DNA of 30,974 bases. Source: Salinimicrobium sp964572365. Its GTDB lineage: Bacteria; Bacteroidota; Bacteroidia; Flavobacteriales; Flavobacteriaceae. The notes under the pieces were generated by a model, which was not told the origin of the DNA, ran no database searches, and saw only the letters and a program-made list of their open reading frames with translations. Each line of letters opens with the position of its first letter. Position 1 is the first letter of the stretch. The stretch lies in contig CAZNFK010000018.1 in assembly GCA_964572365.1 (NCBI GenBank), positions 1-30,974 of the forward strand, given 5' to 3'. A program made the translations under genes and the position numbers. Of the stretch, positions 22,897 to 30,974 are shown piece after piece.

Positions 22897-24249
22897 TTAC
22901 CGGAAAATGGGATCACCTGCAAAGTTTGTGACTTTATGAGCAGAATTCTCCTGAACTTTCCCCTCCCCTGAAATTATGGTTTCAGAAATAATGTTCTCCA
23001 GGTTGTCATACTCCACTATACGTTTCCATTTGCTGTCGCTGTACCTGTAATGCTCTGTTTTTCTTAAGGTTTTATCTGTGCGGTAACGATACACATCTGT
23101 GAGTACATCCTCGGCCGAATAATGGGTAACAACCCGGTATTCTCCATTGTTGGTATAGGCATAGGTGGTCGTTCCCAATTGATCTTCTTCACCACCTTTA
23201 GAAGAACCTTGCATTCCGGAATAATAAATTTTGTCTGTTTTTAGTCCGAATTTGTCATAAATGATCTTCTCCCTAAATAAAAATTCCCCTGCTTCATTAT
23301 AATGCAACACCTCATTAATATTGTGCTGCGCATCCCTGTTTTGAACCACAATTCTAGATAGAAAGCTACCATCAGCTGCAAAGGCAGTGATGCTTTCAAT
23401 ATGGTGATTTGGAGAATAGGTGAGTTTATAAAATATCTCTTCGGAAACCGCTCCTTTTCTGAAGTGTTTCTGCATAAATTGGGTAGGAAGACCTTCGGTG
23501 TTAAACGCAGTATATTCATTTTGCATGACCATACGAAAGGGTCTTTTATCATACAACGAGGAAGTGAGTAACCTCCCGTTTTCTCCCTTCCGGTGGATCC
23601 AATGCACGGCGTCATGTGAAAGCTCAAGCCAGGTTTCTATAGCCGGAAGGAAATTTGCCATCGTATGGTCCACGGGCACATAAACTTTTCCAAAAGTTTG
23701 GTTAAGGTGGATAGCGGCATTCTCTGAATACACAGGTTTTAAATTGGCATCGGTTTTTTGAATGATCTCCGCCAGGATCTCTCCAAGGGTGTGGATCTCC
23801 ATATTTGAGAAGTTAATTGGCTTAGACCCTGCAGCCATAGCAACTTCATTCGTAATCTTTATTCCGTTAGATGGATTTCGATCATGATCAAGGGATTGCA
23901 GGAAAGATGCCAGGTTCTTTACTTCTAAAGAGGAGAGGGTGGCATGGGGATTTGAAGCAATGGAAACCGGAGACATTTCGGCAGCAGCTGTTCCACTGCC
24001 TAAATAGATTTCTCCAAGGTAAAAGGAAATTGTTTCCCCTTCCAAAAATAGAAATTCACCTGCAACATCTGTTTTCCCTATTTGGGTCTCGGTTTCATAA
24101 GTCAGGCCGCTCACTCTGGAATCAAGAAAAACACCAACCATCAATTTCCCGTTGCCGTCATTAACCGGGTCAGATATGGAATGCTCATCGCTACAACCGA
24201 AAAGAAGAGACAGGAGACCCCCCAATAAGAAATTCCGGAACAAATTCAT
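22897..24249 (-). CDS. lipoprotein with C-terminal repeated Tyr-rich beta motifs
   Basis: A 450-residue protein with a lipoprotein signal ending LLFGCS (Cys19), followed by Ser-Asp. The N-terminal third has Ig-like or carboxypeptidase-regulatory-like strands (VGVFLDSRVSGLTYET...GEFLFLEGETISFYLG). From about 270 on, segments of 20-30 residues repeat a weak pattern: xYxxNGEYRVVTHY, YRYRTDKTLRKTEHYRYSD, EYDNLENIISETI. These resemble the strand-turn motifs of YD/RHS-type or MORN-like cell-surface proteins. It is therefore probably a membrane-anchored surface or periplasmic protein of unknown function. No operon partner is evident; 209 bases separate it from serA. Confidence 0.78.
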   Translation of the reverse strand: MNLFRNFLLGGLLSLLFGCSDEHSISDPVNDGNGKLMVGVFLDSRVSGLTYETETQIGKTDVAGEFLFLEGETISFYLGEIYLGSGTAAAEMSPVSIASNPHATLSSLEVKNLASFLQSLDHDRNPSNGIKITNEVAMAAGSKPINFSNMEIHTLGEILAEIIQKTDANLKPVYSENAAIHLNQTFGKVYVPVDHTMANFLPAIETWLELSHDAVHWIHRKGENGRLLTSSLYDKRPFRMVMQNEYTAFNTEGLPTQFMQKHFRKGAVSEEIFYKLTYSPNHHIESITAFAADGSFLSRIVVQNRDAQHNINEVLHYNEAGEFLFREKIIYDKFGLKTDKIYYSGMQGSSKGGEEDQLGTTTYAYTNNGEYRVVTHYSAEDVLTDVYRYRTDKTLRKTEHYRYSDSKWKRIVEYDNLENIISETIISGEGKVQENSAHKVTNFAGDPIFR

Positions 24250-24413
24250 TGCTCAATAATTTTGATCGAAAAAATAATGGGGGCCTGTAGGGAAGGATAT
24301 TAATTTATAAAATTTTGCACTTAATTCGGCTTTTATCCTACATTTTTATTTTTACTGTAAGAAAAATGATCTCTAAACAACAAATATTTTGTTTACAGAG
24401 AATAACCTTCCAT

Positions 24414-24716
24414 TCAAAATAAATCGGTTTTTCCCATCGCGTAACCGAGTAGTACCAGGAAAAGGTATAGAAGAACAGAGAAGAAATTCACCAGAATGGC
24501 AAGTTGATTGTTTTTAAAATTGATCCTGTTGAGCAGAAAATACAGGACTCCGCCCACTGCACCGGCAAAAGGTACGAGAAGGTAGGGTAAGAATTCCTCT
24601 TTATATTCCCCGGAAAAAGGATCGTCCAGTAAGAAAACATCGATTGCCAAAATAAAGAATGCAAGGAATGCTCCTATCAAAGCGCTTTTCGTAGATTGGG
24701 AATCATTAACCGACAA
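24414..24716 (-). CDS. small membrane protein of unknown function
   Basis: A 100-residue protein with three hydrophobic helices (about 13-30, 43-63 and 72-96). The start codon is TTG at 24716: an in-frame stop lies five codons upstream and the nearest ATG is out of frame. The N-terminus is SVNDSQSTKS and a conserved-looking RINFKNNQLA loop joins helices 2 and 3. I recognise no family. It lies between an orphan lipoprotein gene and the alpha/beta hydrolase gene, with no close neighbour to suggest a role. Confidence 0.6.
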   Translation of the reverse strand: MSVNDSQSTKSALIGAFLAFFILAIDVFLLDDPFSGEYKEEFLPYLLVPFAGAVGGVLYFLLNRINFKNNQLAILVNFFSVLLYLFLVLLGYAMGKTDLF

Positions 24717-24805
24717 TTTGAAATTTTCTTATTAGTTGTTTTCCTGAAGTTTACTTCCTGAAAAATTACGAATTTATTACAAGAATCAAAAGCTAATTGA
24801 AAATC

Positions 24806-24905
24806 NNNNNNNNNNNNNNNNNNNNNNNNNNNNNNNNNNNNNNNNNNNNNNNNNNNNNNNNNNNNNNNNNNNNNNNNNNNNNNNNNNNNNNNNNNNNNNN
24901 NNNNN
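24806..24905. other. assembly gap of 100 N
   Basis: Exactly 100 unresolved bases, the usual placeholder for a scaffold gap of unknown length. It removes the C-terminus of the alpha/beta hydrolase. The reading frame across it is not known. Confidence 0.98.
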
Positions 24906-25761
24906 GAGTACCGAGCGCCGCATGCATGGCGGGAAGATCATCTACCTCTATATGTTCATCTTCCTTCATAAAATTATCGTGGTAATAGAGCGTAAGAGTT
25001 GGACATTTAACCCGGGAAAATGTCTTTTTTGTCATGGATGTGGACACCAACACCTGTAGGTCTACAAGTGCCCGGGAAGGATAGATAGTATCCCAGTATT
25101 GAGCAGCCTGTTGCTCTTCATGCTCTATCTTTTTGTCGGCTCCCAGGGAGACCAGGTGAGCCAGTTCATAACCCCATGGTGAATTAAGGAGAAATGCACC
25201 ATCCATATCATCTTCTATATTTGGAGACAAATTGATGAGGGCATAAACAGCTTCGGGATAAGTAGCCGCGAGTTTTAAGGCCAGGGTTCCGCCGGTTGAG
25301 GTGCTCATGATGATCACTTTCTTCCCTAATCTCTTACCTATCTGAAGAGCCTCTTTAGCCGAATTCCAGGCCGCATCGGCTGAAAAATTCTGGAGCGAAG
25401 CCGGTGGTTTTAATCCGTGGCCGGCCCATCGTGCTAAAAAAAGATTTGCCTCCAAAGTGTCGGCTATGTGAACATTCACAGGATACCCGTCACGATAACT
25501 TCCCGCGAAACCGTGGAGATAAACCACGCTGAATTCGGTTTTTTCAGGAGTTCCAGTTTGCCAAATGATCCTTGCCCTATTGTCCTTTCTTACCGGTTGC
25601 GCTGCTTCTTTTTTAAACACATATTCTTCCAGCTCTTTAAGATCCTTAGGTACCGGGGGAAGAGTGGTATTATACACAGGATCAGGAATTCGTGGTCCAG
25701 AGAAGAAGGTGATCAACAGGATTAAAAACAATAAAATTAAGAACCAGTATCTTTTTTTCAT
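24906..25761 (-). CDS. membrane-anchored alpha/beta hydrolase, 3' end lost in an assembly gap
   Basis: About 285 residues are visible. Residues 1-20 are an N-terminal membrane anchor. The hydrolase fold follows: oxyanion turn YLHGFAGSYRDG (81-92), RWAGHG, nucleophile elbow IIMSTSTGGTLAL with Ser155, and INLSPNIEDD. The elbow reads S-T-S-T-G rather than the common GxSxG. The catalytic His and the end of the protein fall inside the 100-N gap; bases 24793-24805 could encode an IFN tail and TAG stop if the frame is kept, which is not certain. Carboxylesterase or lysophospholipase-like; substrate unknown. Divergent from the 25865 gene. Confidence 0.8.
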
Positions 25762-25864
25762 TTAAAGCTTATTCGACAAGGTCTATTTTCTTACGGTAAA
25801 AGTAGGGAGGACCCTTTTATTTTTCCTTAAATTTATAAGAAGATTCTTTTTCAAGCTAAGTAAA

Positions 25865-26637
25865 ATGGGGCGATTACATTTATTCGAGTTTGAAGACCTG
25901 CGGTGGTTCCCTGATTTTCTGCGGAATTATGAAACAGATTTTCTGAGATTCCTCTCAAGCAAGACAGGAATGTTCAACCCTGCCATTCCTGTCATTAACC
26001 GGGGGTTAAAAAGCAGCTCCACAGATGTCATTATCGAACTTGGTTCAGGGGGTGGCGGTCCCATCCTGAGTCTGTTGCCAAAACTTCTGAAGAAACATCC
26101 CCGCCTAAAAATTTATTTGACCGATCTCTACCCCAATATATCGGCCTTTGAAATGCTGAAGGAGAAGTCAGATTCCATAAACTACATTAAAAGTCCCATA
26201 GATATCAGGAAAATTCCCGGAAATCTTTCCGGACTTAGAACACTTTTTTTGATCTTCCATCATTTTACACCCGAGGAGGCCCGGGAAATACTTAAGGAAG
26301 CCGTAAGCGGCAGGAAACCTATTGCCATCTTTGAAGGCCAGGAAAGAAGCATTCCCAGCATCATCGCCATGCTACTTTCCCCGCTAACCGTTCTTCTCAC
26401 CACCCCTTTCATAGGGCCTTTCAAGATTGGGAGGTTTCTTTTCACCTATTTTATCCCAATCGTTCCTTTGGTCATCATGTGGGATGGAATGGTCTCTTCC
26501 CTGCGCACTTACTCCATTAGAGAAATGCGGGAAATGATTTCTGAAGTTGACACTAACGGAGAATTTAAATGGGAAATTGGCAGAAAAAGATCGGGTCCCG
26601 GGGTCATGCTCTATTTGCTGGGAATCCCTGCTCATAC
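25865..26637 (+). CDS. class I SAM-dependent methyltransferase-like protein, 3' end lost in an assembly gap
   Basis: The first 257 codons of a methyltransferase-like protein, cut by the 100-N gap. Motif I is ELGSGGGGPILSLLPKLL (about 59-76) and the SAM acid falls in IYLTDLYPN. A motif with FLIFHHFTPEEAREILKEA (about 126-144) resembles the motif II/III region. After residue 165 a hydrophobic stretch LLTTPFIGPFKIGRFLFTYFIPIVPLVIMW suggests membrane association, unusual for a soluble methyltransferase. The sequence after the gap (26738-26779) ends with a TAA in one frame, but the frame cannot be linked. Substrate unknown. Confidence 0.72.
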
Positions 26638-26737
26638 NNNNNNNNNNNNNNNNNNNNNNNNNNNNNNNNNNNNNNNNNNNNNNNNNNNNNNNNNNNNNNN
26701 NNNNNNNNNNNNNNNNNNNNNNNNNNNNNNNNNNNNN
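26638..26737. other. assembly gap of 100 N
   Basis: Exactly 100 unresolved bases. It cuts the 25865 gene. Together with the gap at 24806-24905 it isolates a 1732-base contig, whose order and orientation depend on scaffolding. Confidence 0.98.
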
Positions 26738-26872
26738 AAGACGGTAATCAGGGAATTCCCCTACCTAATTTCAGGATAAAATAGAACTGAAAAGTGATTT
26801 TTTTTATTACCTTATATGCTTCATTTCCCACTCAATATCAATCATTTAGACAAAATCTTAAACTAACCCATT

Positions 26873-27379
26873 ATGAGTACTCCAACCATGAATTTTAATG
26901 TAGACAAGGAAAGTAATAAGATCCAGGTAATCAGAGAATTTGCGGCCCCCGTTTCACGGGTTTGGAAGGCCTGGACACAACCAGAACTCCTGGACCAGTG
27001 GTGGGCGCCAAAACCCTGGACGGCCAACACCAAAGAAATGGATTTTAGGGAAGGCGGAAAATGGTTATATGCCATGGAGGGTCCTAACGGAGAAAAACAT
27101 TGGGCCCGTACCGATTTTCAGTCGGTAAAGACCCTGGTCAGTTTCATAGGCCTTGATGCATTTATCGATGAAAAAGGAAATAAAAATACCGGGCTTCCGG
27201 AATCCACGTGGAAAGTGGAATTCGACGAAAGTTCAATCACAACCACCCTGGTCTCGGTAGAAATAGAATACGACAGCAGTGAAGATCTGGAAAAGATCCT
27301 GGAAATGGGATTTATTGAAGGGTTTTCCGCAGCACTGCAAAACCTTGATGAACTTCTGGCAGAACAGGAAAAAGGTTAG
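26873..27379 (+). CDS. SRPBCC/AHSA1-family protein
   Basis: A 168-residue START-like protein of the Aha1-related group: KIQVIREFAAPVSRVWKAWTQPELLDQWWAPKPW (18-51) is the typical opening, followed by FREGGKWLYAMEGPNG and a C-terminal amphipathic helix MGFIEGFSAALQNLDELLAEQ. The fold binds hydrophobic ligands in a cavity. Bacterial members are often encoded beside ArsR regulators, which I do not see here. The partner may be the methyltransferase gene 51 bases downstream. ATG start. Role unknown. Confidence 0.88.
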   Translation: MSTPTMNFNVDKESNKIQVIREFAAPVSRVWKAWTQPELLDQWWAPKPWTANTKEMDFREGGKWLYAMEGPNGEKHWARTDFQSVKTLVSFIGLDAFIDEKGNKNTGLPESTWKVEFDESSITTTLVSVEIEYDSSEDLEKILEMGFIEGFSAALQNLDELLAEQEKG

Positions 27380-27430
27380 TTTATCTGGTTGTTCTCATCT
27401 TTCCTGCCCGATTTTTTCAATACTGTAGCC

Positions 27431-28078
27431 ATGGAACCCAAAAAGGAAAATGTAAAACTCATTTTTGATACATATGCACAGAGCTATCAGGAAAAATTTA
27501 TGAATGTGGACCGTTACAGTGAATCACTGGAGTCCTTATCCGGTTTTTTAAAGGAAAAAGACTCGGTCCTGGACATTGGTTGCGGACCCGGAAATATTTC
27601 TCGATATTTGCTAGAGAAACACCCGAACCTGCAACTTTTAGGAATCGATCTCTCTCCCAACATGATAGAATTGGCCGGAAGAAATAACCCTTCCGCGAAT
27701 TTTCAGGTTTTGGATTGCAGGAACATAGAATTACTTTCAGATAGTTTCGATGTGATCGTATGCGGATTCTGCCTCCCCTATCTCTCTCAAAAAGAAGTCA
27801 GAAGCTTAATAAGAAAGGTCTCCGCCCTTTTAAAACCTTTCGGTTTTTTCTACCTCAGTACTATGGAATCTAAAAAGTACCGGTGGCAATGGATAGGTCC
27901 CAGTGAAGGTGGAAGTCAAAAGTTGAAGACCTATTTTCATACCTGTGCCTACCTCCAGGAATTATTACGGGAACAGGGTTTTACCATAAAAATGACCCAA
28001 CGCCTGGAGCCGCCGGAAAAGAAAGTTGTTAGTTTTACAGATCTTATTATCATTTCTCAGCTTCAAGGGAATCAATGA
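27431..28078 (+). CDS. class I SAM-dependent methyltransferase
   Basis: A 215-residue methyltransferase from the ATG at 27431; a TTG at 27389 is only 9 bases after the previous stop and adds residues that do not look like the family. Motif I is VLDIGCGPGNISRYLL (about 46-61), the SAM acid is in LGIDLSPNMIELA, then VLDCRNIELLSDSFDVIVCGFCLPYLS covers motifs II/III. This is the UbiE/Trm9-like small-molecule type; the acceptor is unknown. It follows the SRPBCC gene closely (51 bases), and its last 29 bases overlap the end of the convergent serine hydrolase gene. Confidence 0.87.
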   Translation: MEPKKENVKLIFDTYAQSYQEKFMNVDRYSESLESLSGFLKEKDSVLDIGCGPGNISRYLLEKHPNLQLLGIDLSPNMIELAGRNNPSANFQVLDCRNIELLSDSFDVIVCGFCLPYLSQKEVRSLIRKVSALLKPFGFFYLSTMESKKYRWQWIGPSEGGSQKLKTYFHTCAYLQELLREQGFTIKMTQRLEPPEKKVVSFTDLIIISQLQGNQ

Positions 28079-29393
28079 TCCCACCTAAAAATGTATCCAC
28101 ATCAAATTCAGGATGTTCCTTTAATCCGAATCTCACCACCACGAGATCTTTTGAGGGAATAATAAAAACATGCTGGCCCTGGAAACCGTTTGCCGAAAAA
28201 AGGTCCCTGGGAACATTGGGATATATGCCACCGGCATTGAGCCAGAAGTGAGCTCCATATTGACCGTCAGATCCCGGCGTAGGTTGGGTGGTATACTCAA
28301 CCCAGGAAGGTTCCAGCACCTCTTTTCCATTCCATTCCCCTTTATTAAGATATAACAAACCGAATCTGGCCCAGTCCCGCGGAGTGGCCCATGCGTAGGA
28401 AGAACCCACATAATTGCCGGCAAGATCGATTTCCACTACCATAGAATGCATTCCTATTTTATCAATGAGCTCTGTATACCAAAAATCGAGATATTCCTGG
28501 TGCGTATCAAATTGCTCGCGAATAAAGCCAGATAACAAATTGGTCGTGCCCGAAGAATAATTCCAGGAAGAGCCCGGCTCACCGACCAGGGTTTTACCCA
28601 ACTGCACCTTGCTCATATCCTCACTCAAAAACAGCATTTTGGTCACATCAGAAATTTTCGTGTAATCTTCTTCCCAGGCCAGGCCACTGTTCATGTGCAG
28701 CAGGTTGTTAAGGGTAATAGCAGATCTTTCATCATCATTCCACTCCTCAAAAAGATGATCCTGCTCCAGGGACACTTTGCCCTGTCTTTTTAAAACTCCC
28801 AGCACGGCGTTGGTAATGCTCTTGGTCATTGACCACCCCAGCAGCTTCGTGTCTTCATCGAATCCTTCGGAATATCTTTCAGCTACCAGGTGATCCTTAT
28901 ATAAAACAACAACCGCACGGGTGAGATTCCGCGGAGCAAAGGCTGAATCCAGCGCTATTTCGAGCCGGTCGTGATCCACTTCAGCAAAGGCAGTATCAAT
29001 GGGGTTTCCATGACCAAAAGGATACGGAAGTACGATCTTATTTTGGCTGCGGTTCGGGGTGCGTGCCGCTTTTTCTTCGTTTTCGTCATCTTCGGGAACA
29101 AGGGTGCAACCAATGCCCGGAATGAAGACCGCGGTGCGTTCCTTTAAGCCGAAAACGTCAGAAGTTGCCAATTTTTCCGCAGTATTCACTTCACTTTGCG
29201 CCATAGATACGGGTTCAAATCCATTGTCGGTCGCCGCGATGGCTTCAGGGTTCCTTTCAGAAATAAAAGCGCAGGAACACATATTTTTTGCTGCAAAACC
29301 GGTAATGAGGTTCAAACGGGGATAATACAAAACGCCAACTGCCATAATTGCCAGCACGATGAGCAGGAGGCTGATCTTAAAAATTTTATTCAT
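28050..29393 (-). CDS. serine beta-lactamase-like hydrolase (class C / NylB-type)
   Basis: A 447-residue protein with an N-terminal membrane anchor (6-24) and a beta-lactamase-fold domain from about 130. The catalytic SxxK is SMTK (Ser188, Lys191). The second motif is WNYSSGTT with Tyr279, the arrangement of class C and 6-aminohexanoate-dimer hydrolases (NylB) rather than the classical YxN. The segment FAAKNMCSCAFISER (33-47) with two cysteines is a conserved-looking N-terminal module. It acts outside the cytoplasm on an unknown ester or amide; true beta-lactamase activity is unlikely. A hairpin covers its start codon. Divergent from another serine hydrolase at 29544. Confidence 0.87.
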   Translation of the reverse strand: MNKIFKISLLLIVLAIMAVGVLYYPRLNLITGFAAKNMCSCAFISERNPEAIAATDNGFEPVSMAQSEVNTAEKLATSDVFGLKERTAVFIPGIGCTLVPEDDENEEKAARTPNRSQNKIVLPYPFGHGNPIDTAFAEVDHDRLEIALDSAFAPRNLTRAVVVLYKDHLVAERYSEGFDEDTKLLGWSMTKSITNAVLGVLKRQGKVSLEQDHLFEEWNDDERSAITLNNLLHMNSGLAWEEDYTKISDVTKMLFLSEDMSKVQLGKTLVGEPGSSWNYSSGTTNLLSGFIREQFDTHQEYLDFWYTELIDKIGMHSMVVEIDLAGNYVGSSYAWATPRDWARFGLLYLNKGEWNGKEVLEPSWVEYTTQPTPGSDGQYGAHFWLNAGGIYPNVPRDLFSANGFQGQHVFIIPSKDLVVVRFGLKEHPEFDVDTFLGGIIDSLEAEK

Positions 29394-29415
29394 ACCAACA
29401 AAAACGAGTTGGTAT
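29391..29415 (-). promoter_or_regulatory. hairpin covering the start codon of the serine hydrolase gene
   Basis: ATACCAAC (29392-29399) pairs perfectly with GTTGGTAT (29408-29415) across an 8-base loop. In the minus-strand message the 3' arm ends in the AU of the AUG, so the hairpin would hide the start codon and the bases just before it. This could be a translational control element, or by chance a weak fold. Confidence 0.4.
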
Positions 29416-29543
29416 AAAGATAGCAGTTCACAGTCATTTTGATAGCAACCGGAAAAGAAAAAGCATTTACTGTAACAAATAGCAAATGGGATTGTCTCTT
29501 TTTTGTAATTTCCTTTCGCATTCAGCGGAAAAAAACCAACCAG

Positions 29544-30974
29544 ATGACAAAAAGACCTTTTCTGACTATTTTATTTTTTCTTCTTTCCATGTCTTTGTTA
29601 CAGGCTCAAACGACATCTGAAAAGATCCTCTACCAGGAGATCATGAAGATGGACAGCCTTCTCTTTGAGGAAGGTTTCAACAAATGCAATTTTGAGGCGC
29701 TGAACAGGATCACGGCAGAAGATCTCGAATTTTACCACGACCAGGGTGGGATCACACTGGGCAAAGCCGATTTTCTGGAAACCACCAGGAAAAACATTTG
29801 TTCCGTAAATTACAAACCTGTTCGAAAACTGGATAAAGAGAGCCTGAACATCTATCCTCTAAAGAGCAACGGCAAGATCTACGGTGCCATCCAGTCGGCC
29901 GTCCATGAATTTTTCGCGAAGGAAGAAGGCAAAGAACCCTATTTAACCAGCACCGCGAAATTTACTCATCTATGGCTGAAAAAGGATGATGAATGGCTGC
30001 TGAAACGCGTTTTAAGCTACGATCATCGAGGTCCCGAAGAATCTTCCCAAAAAAGCATTTTTGAAGATCGATCGCGGGTCGAGGCCTGGCTGCAGGAAAA
30101 TAAAGTGCCCGCACTGGGGCTGGCGGTGTTGAAGGATTTCAGGCTGAAAGAGGTAAAAGTTTACGGCAACCTTGAAAATGGTATCCCGGCTCCCTATAAA
30201 ACCATATTCAATGTGGCTTCCCTCACCAAACCTATTGTTAGCATGCTCACCCTGAAGCTGATCGATAACGGTGACTGGCAACTGGATGCACCAATTCATC
30301 CTTACTGGACAGACCCTGAGGTAAAGGACGACCCCAACAGCAAACTATTGACCACCCGCCACATCCTTTCCCACCAGAGCGGCTTTAAAAACTGGCGATG
30401 GCAGAACGAATCGGGAAAATTGGAATTTGATTTCAAGCCCGGTGAAGGCTACAACTATTCGGGCGAAGGTTTTGAATATCTCAAAAAAGCTTTGGAAAAC
30501 AAATTTGGAAAGCCTCTCGAAGTTCTTGCAGATTCCCTTCTTTTCAAACCTTTAGGAATGACCGACACGAAATTCACCTGGAATGATTCGGTAGAAGAAA
30601 AAAGGTTTGCCAAATGGCATAATTCCGAAGGAGAGAACGAGTACACAGATCACATCCACACTTCGGCCAGCGCGGCAGATAACCTGCTCACCACGGTGGA
30701 GGATTATGGAAAGTTCGCGGAATACATATTGAACGGCGGCGGCATTTCAAAAAAATTGTTTCACGAAATGATTACGAACCAGCTTCCGGAAGACAGCGGG
30801 ATTGCCATGGGATTAGGCTGGGAAAAGCTGCCAAGTTTAAAAGGAAAAGAATATGCCCTTTTACACACCGGCGGGGACCAGGGGGTGTTTACCCTTATAG
30901 TATTGCTTCCCGAAACAGGAGAAGGCGTGGTGCTATTCACCAACGGAGATAACGGGAACAAACTGTCCTTTAAG
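29544..30974 (+). CDS. secreted DUF4440-like plus serine beta-lactamase-like hydrolase, 3' end beyond window
   Basis: An open frame of 477 codons from the ATG at 29544 to the last base, without a stop. Residues 1-22 are a signal peptide ending LLQAQ. Residues about 25-165 resemble a DUF4440/SnoaL-like cone domain (MDSLLFEEGFNKCNFEALNRI...DQGGITLGKADFLE...WLLKRVLSYDH). A beta-lactamase-fold hydrolase follows: SLTK (Ser226, Lys229) in FNVASLTKP, LLTTRHILSHQSG, and the C-terminal HTGGDQG. The second motif reads YNYSGEGF. Periplasmic or surface-located; substrate unknown. Start context is A-rich (GGAAAAAAACC), as usual in this group. Confidence 0.85.
   Translation, partial: MTKRPFLTILFFLLSMSLLQAQTTSEKILYQEIMKMDSLLFEEGFNKCNFEALNRITAEDLEFYHDQGGITLGKADFLETTRKNICSVNYKPVRKLDKESLNIYPLKSNGKIYGAIQSAVHEFFAKEEGKEPYLTSTAKFTHLWLKKDDEWLLKRVLSYDHRGPEESSQKSIFEDRSRVEAWLQENKVPALGLAVLKDFRLKEVKVYGNLENGIPAPYKTIFNVASLTKPIVSMLTLKLIDNGDWQLDAPIHPYWTDPEVKDDPNSKLLTTRHILSHQSGFKNWRWQNESGKLEFDFKPGEGYNYSGEGFEYLKKALENKFGKPLEVLADSLLFKPLGMTDTKFTWNDSVEEKRFAKWHNSEGENEYTDHIHTSASAADNLLTTVEDYGKFAEYILNGGGISKKLFHEMITNQLPEDSGIAMGLGWEKLPSLKGKEYALLHTGGDQGVFTLIVLLPETGEGVVLFTNGDNGNKLSFK

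Noticed and set aside
24793..24805. Tail of the alpha/beta hydrolase after the gap (IFN and stop)
   Set aside because: The gap length is nominal, so the frame across it is not known; I ended the feature at the gap edge.
29472..29485. GTAACAAATAGCAA upstream of the 29544 hydrolase as a fourth operator
   Set aside because: Only the left half-site fits, and the nearest -7-like sequence (TAATTTCC) has two mismatches and is 27.5, not 29.5, bases from the centre.

Overview
The window looks like a piece of a Flavobacteriaceae chromosome (Bacteroidota; a marine Gramella/Salegentibacter-type genome is my best guess). The evidence is the gene content (a fused SerB-SerA-ACT serine enzyme, a three-gene acyl-CoA carboxylase, lipoproteins, many membrane-bound sulfur genes), A-rich leaders without Shine-Dalgarno sequences, and promoters with the Bacteroidota -7 box TAnnTTTG. 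Two 100-N assembly gaps (24806-24905 and 26638-26737) cut two genes. I see no rRNA, tRNA, CRISPR array, insertion sequence or prophage, and no gene-free stretch over 300 bases.

Layout. 1-1719: tail of a TRIC-type membrane protein, a small secreted protein, then a two-gene YeeE/YedE sulfur transporter on the minus strand. 1793-6302 (minus strand): a biotin-dependent acyl-CoA (probably propionyl-CoA) carboxylase operon, followed by a D-2-hydroxyacid-dehydrogenase-like protein that has lost its catalytic residues. 6442-17496: a sulfur/persulfide and thiol-redox region. It holds a sterol-desaturase-like protein, an MBL-fold/double-rhodanese protein and DUF3703; a DUF2231 membrane protein with a lipoprotein; a plus-strand operon of an unknown small protein, DoxX, a secreted DsrE and TlpA; DsbD; two methyltransferases; an ICMT-like methyltransferase; TauE/SafE; and a Crp/Fnr-family regulator. 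17640-18691: a VOC protein and a GNAT acetyltransferase. 18833-22687: a large uncharacterised nitronate-monooxygenase-like protein and the serine biosynthesis fusion. 22897-30974: lipoprotein, small membrane protein, alpha/beta hydrolase, three or four miscellaneous enzymes, and two divergent serine beta-lactamase-like hydrolases, the last running off the window.

The most notable observation is a hidden regulon in the sulfur region. Three 14-bp inverted repeats of the form GTAAC-N4-GTTAC (at most one half-site mismatch) lie upstream of three separate operons on both strands: 9109-9122, 10044-10057 and 16842-16855. In all three the centre of the palindrome is exactly 29.5 nt upstream of a perfect TAnnTTTG box, where the -33 element would otherwise be. 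This is the geometry of Crp-family class II activation (centre near -41). The Crp/Fnr-like regulator at 16861-17496 lies directly next to one site and is the obvious candidate. The regulated genes (rhodanese/MBL, DsrE, TlpA, TauE/SafE, sterol desaturase, DoxX, unknown small protein) would form one sulfur-stress or sulfur-oxidation response.

Other things to look at: the 611-residue NMO-like protein with a cysteine cluster beside the serine enzyme, period-7 degenerate repeats in two intergenic gaps, a nested palindromic intergenic element at 18696-18823, and a hairpin that covers the start codon of the 28050-29393 hydrolase.
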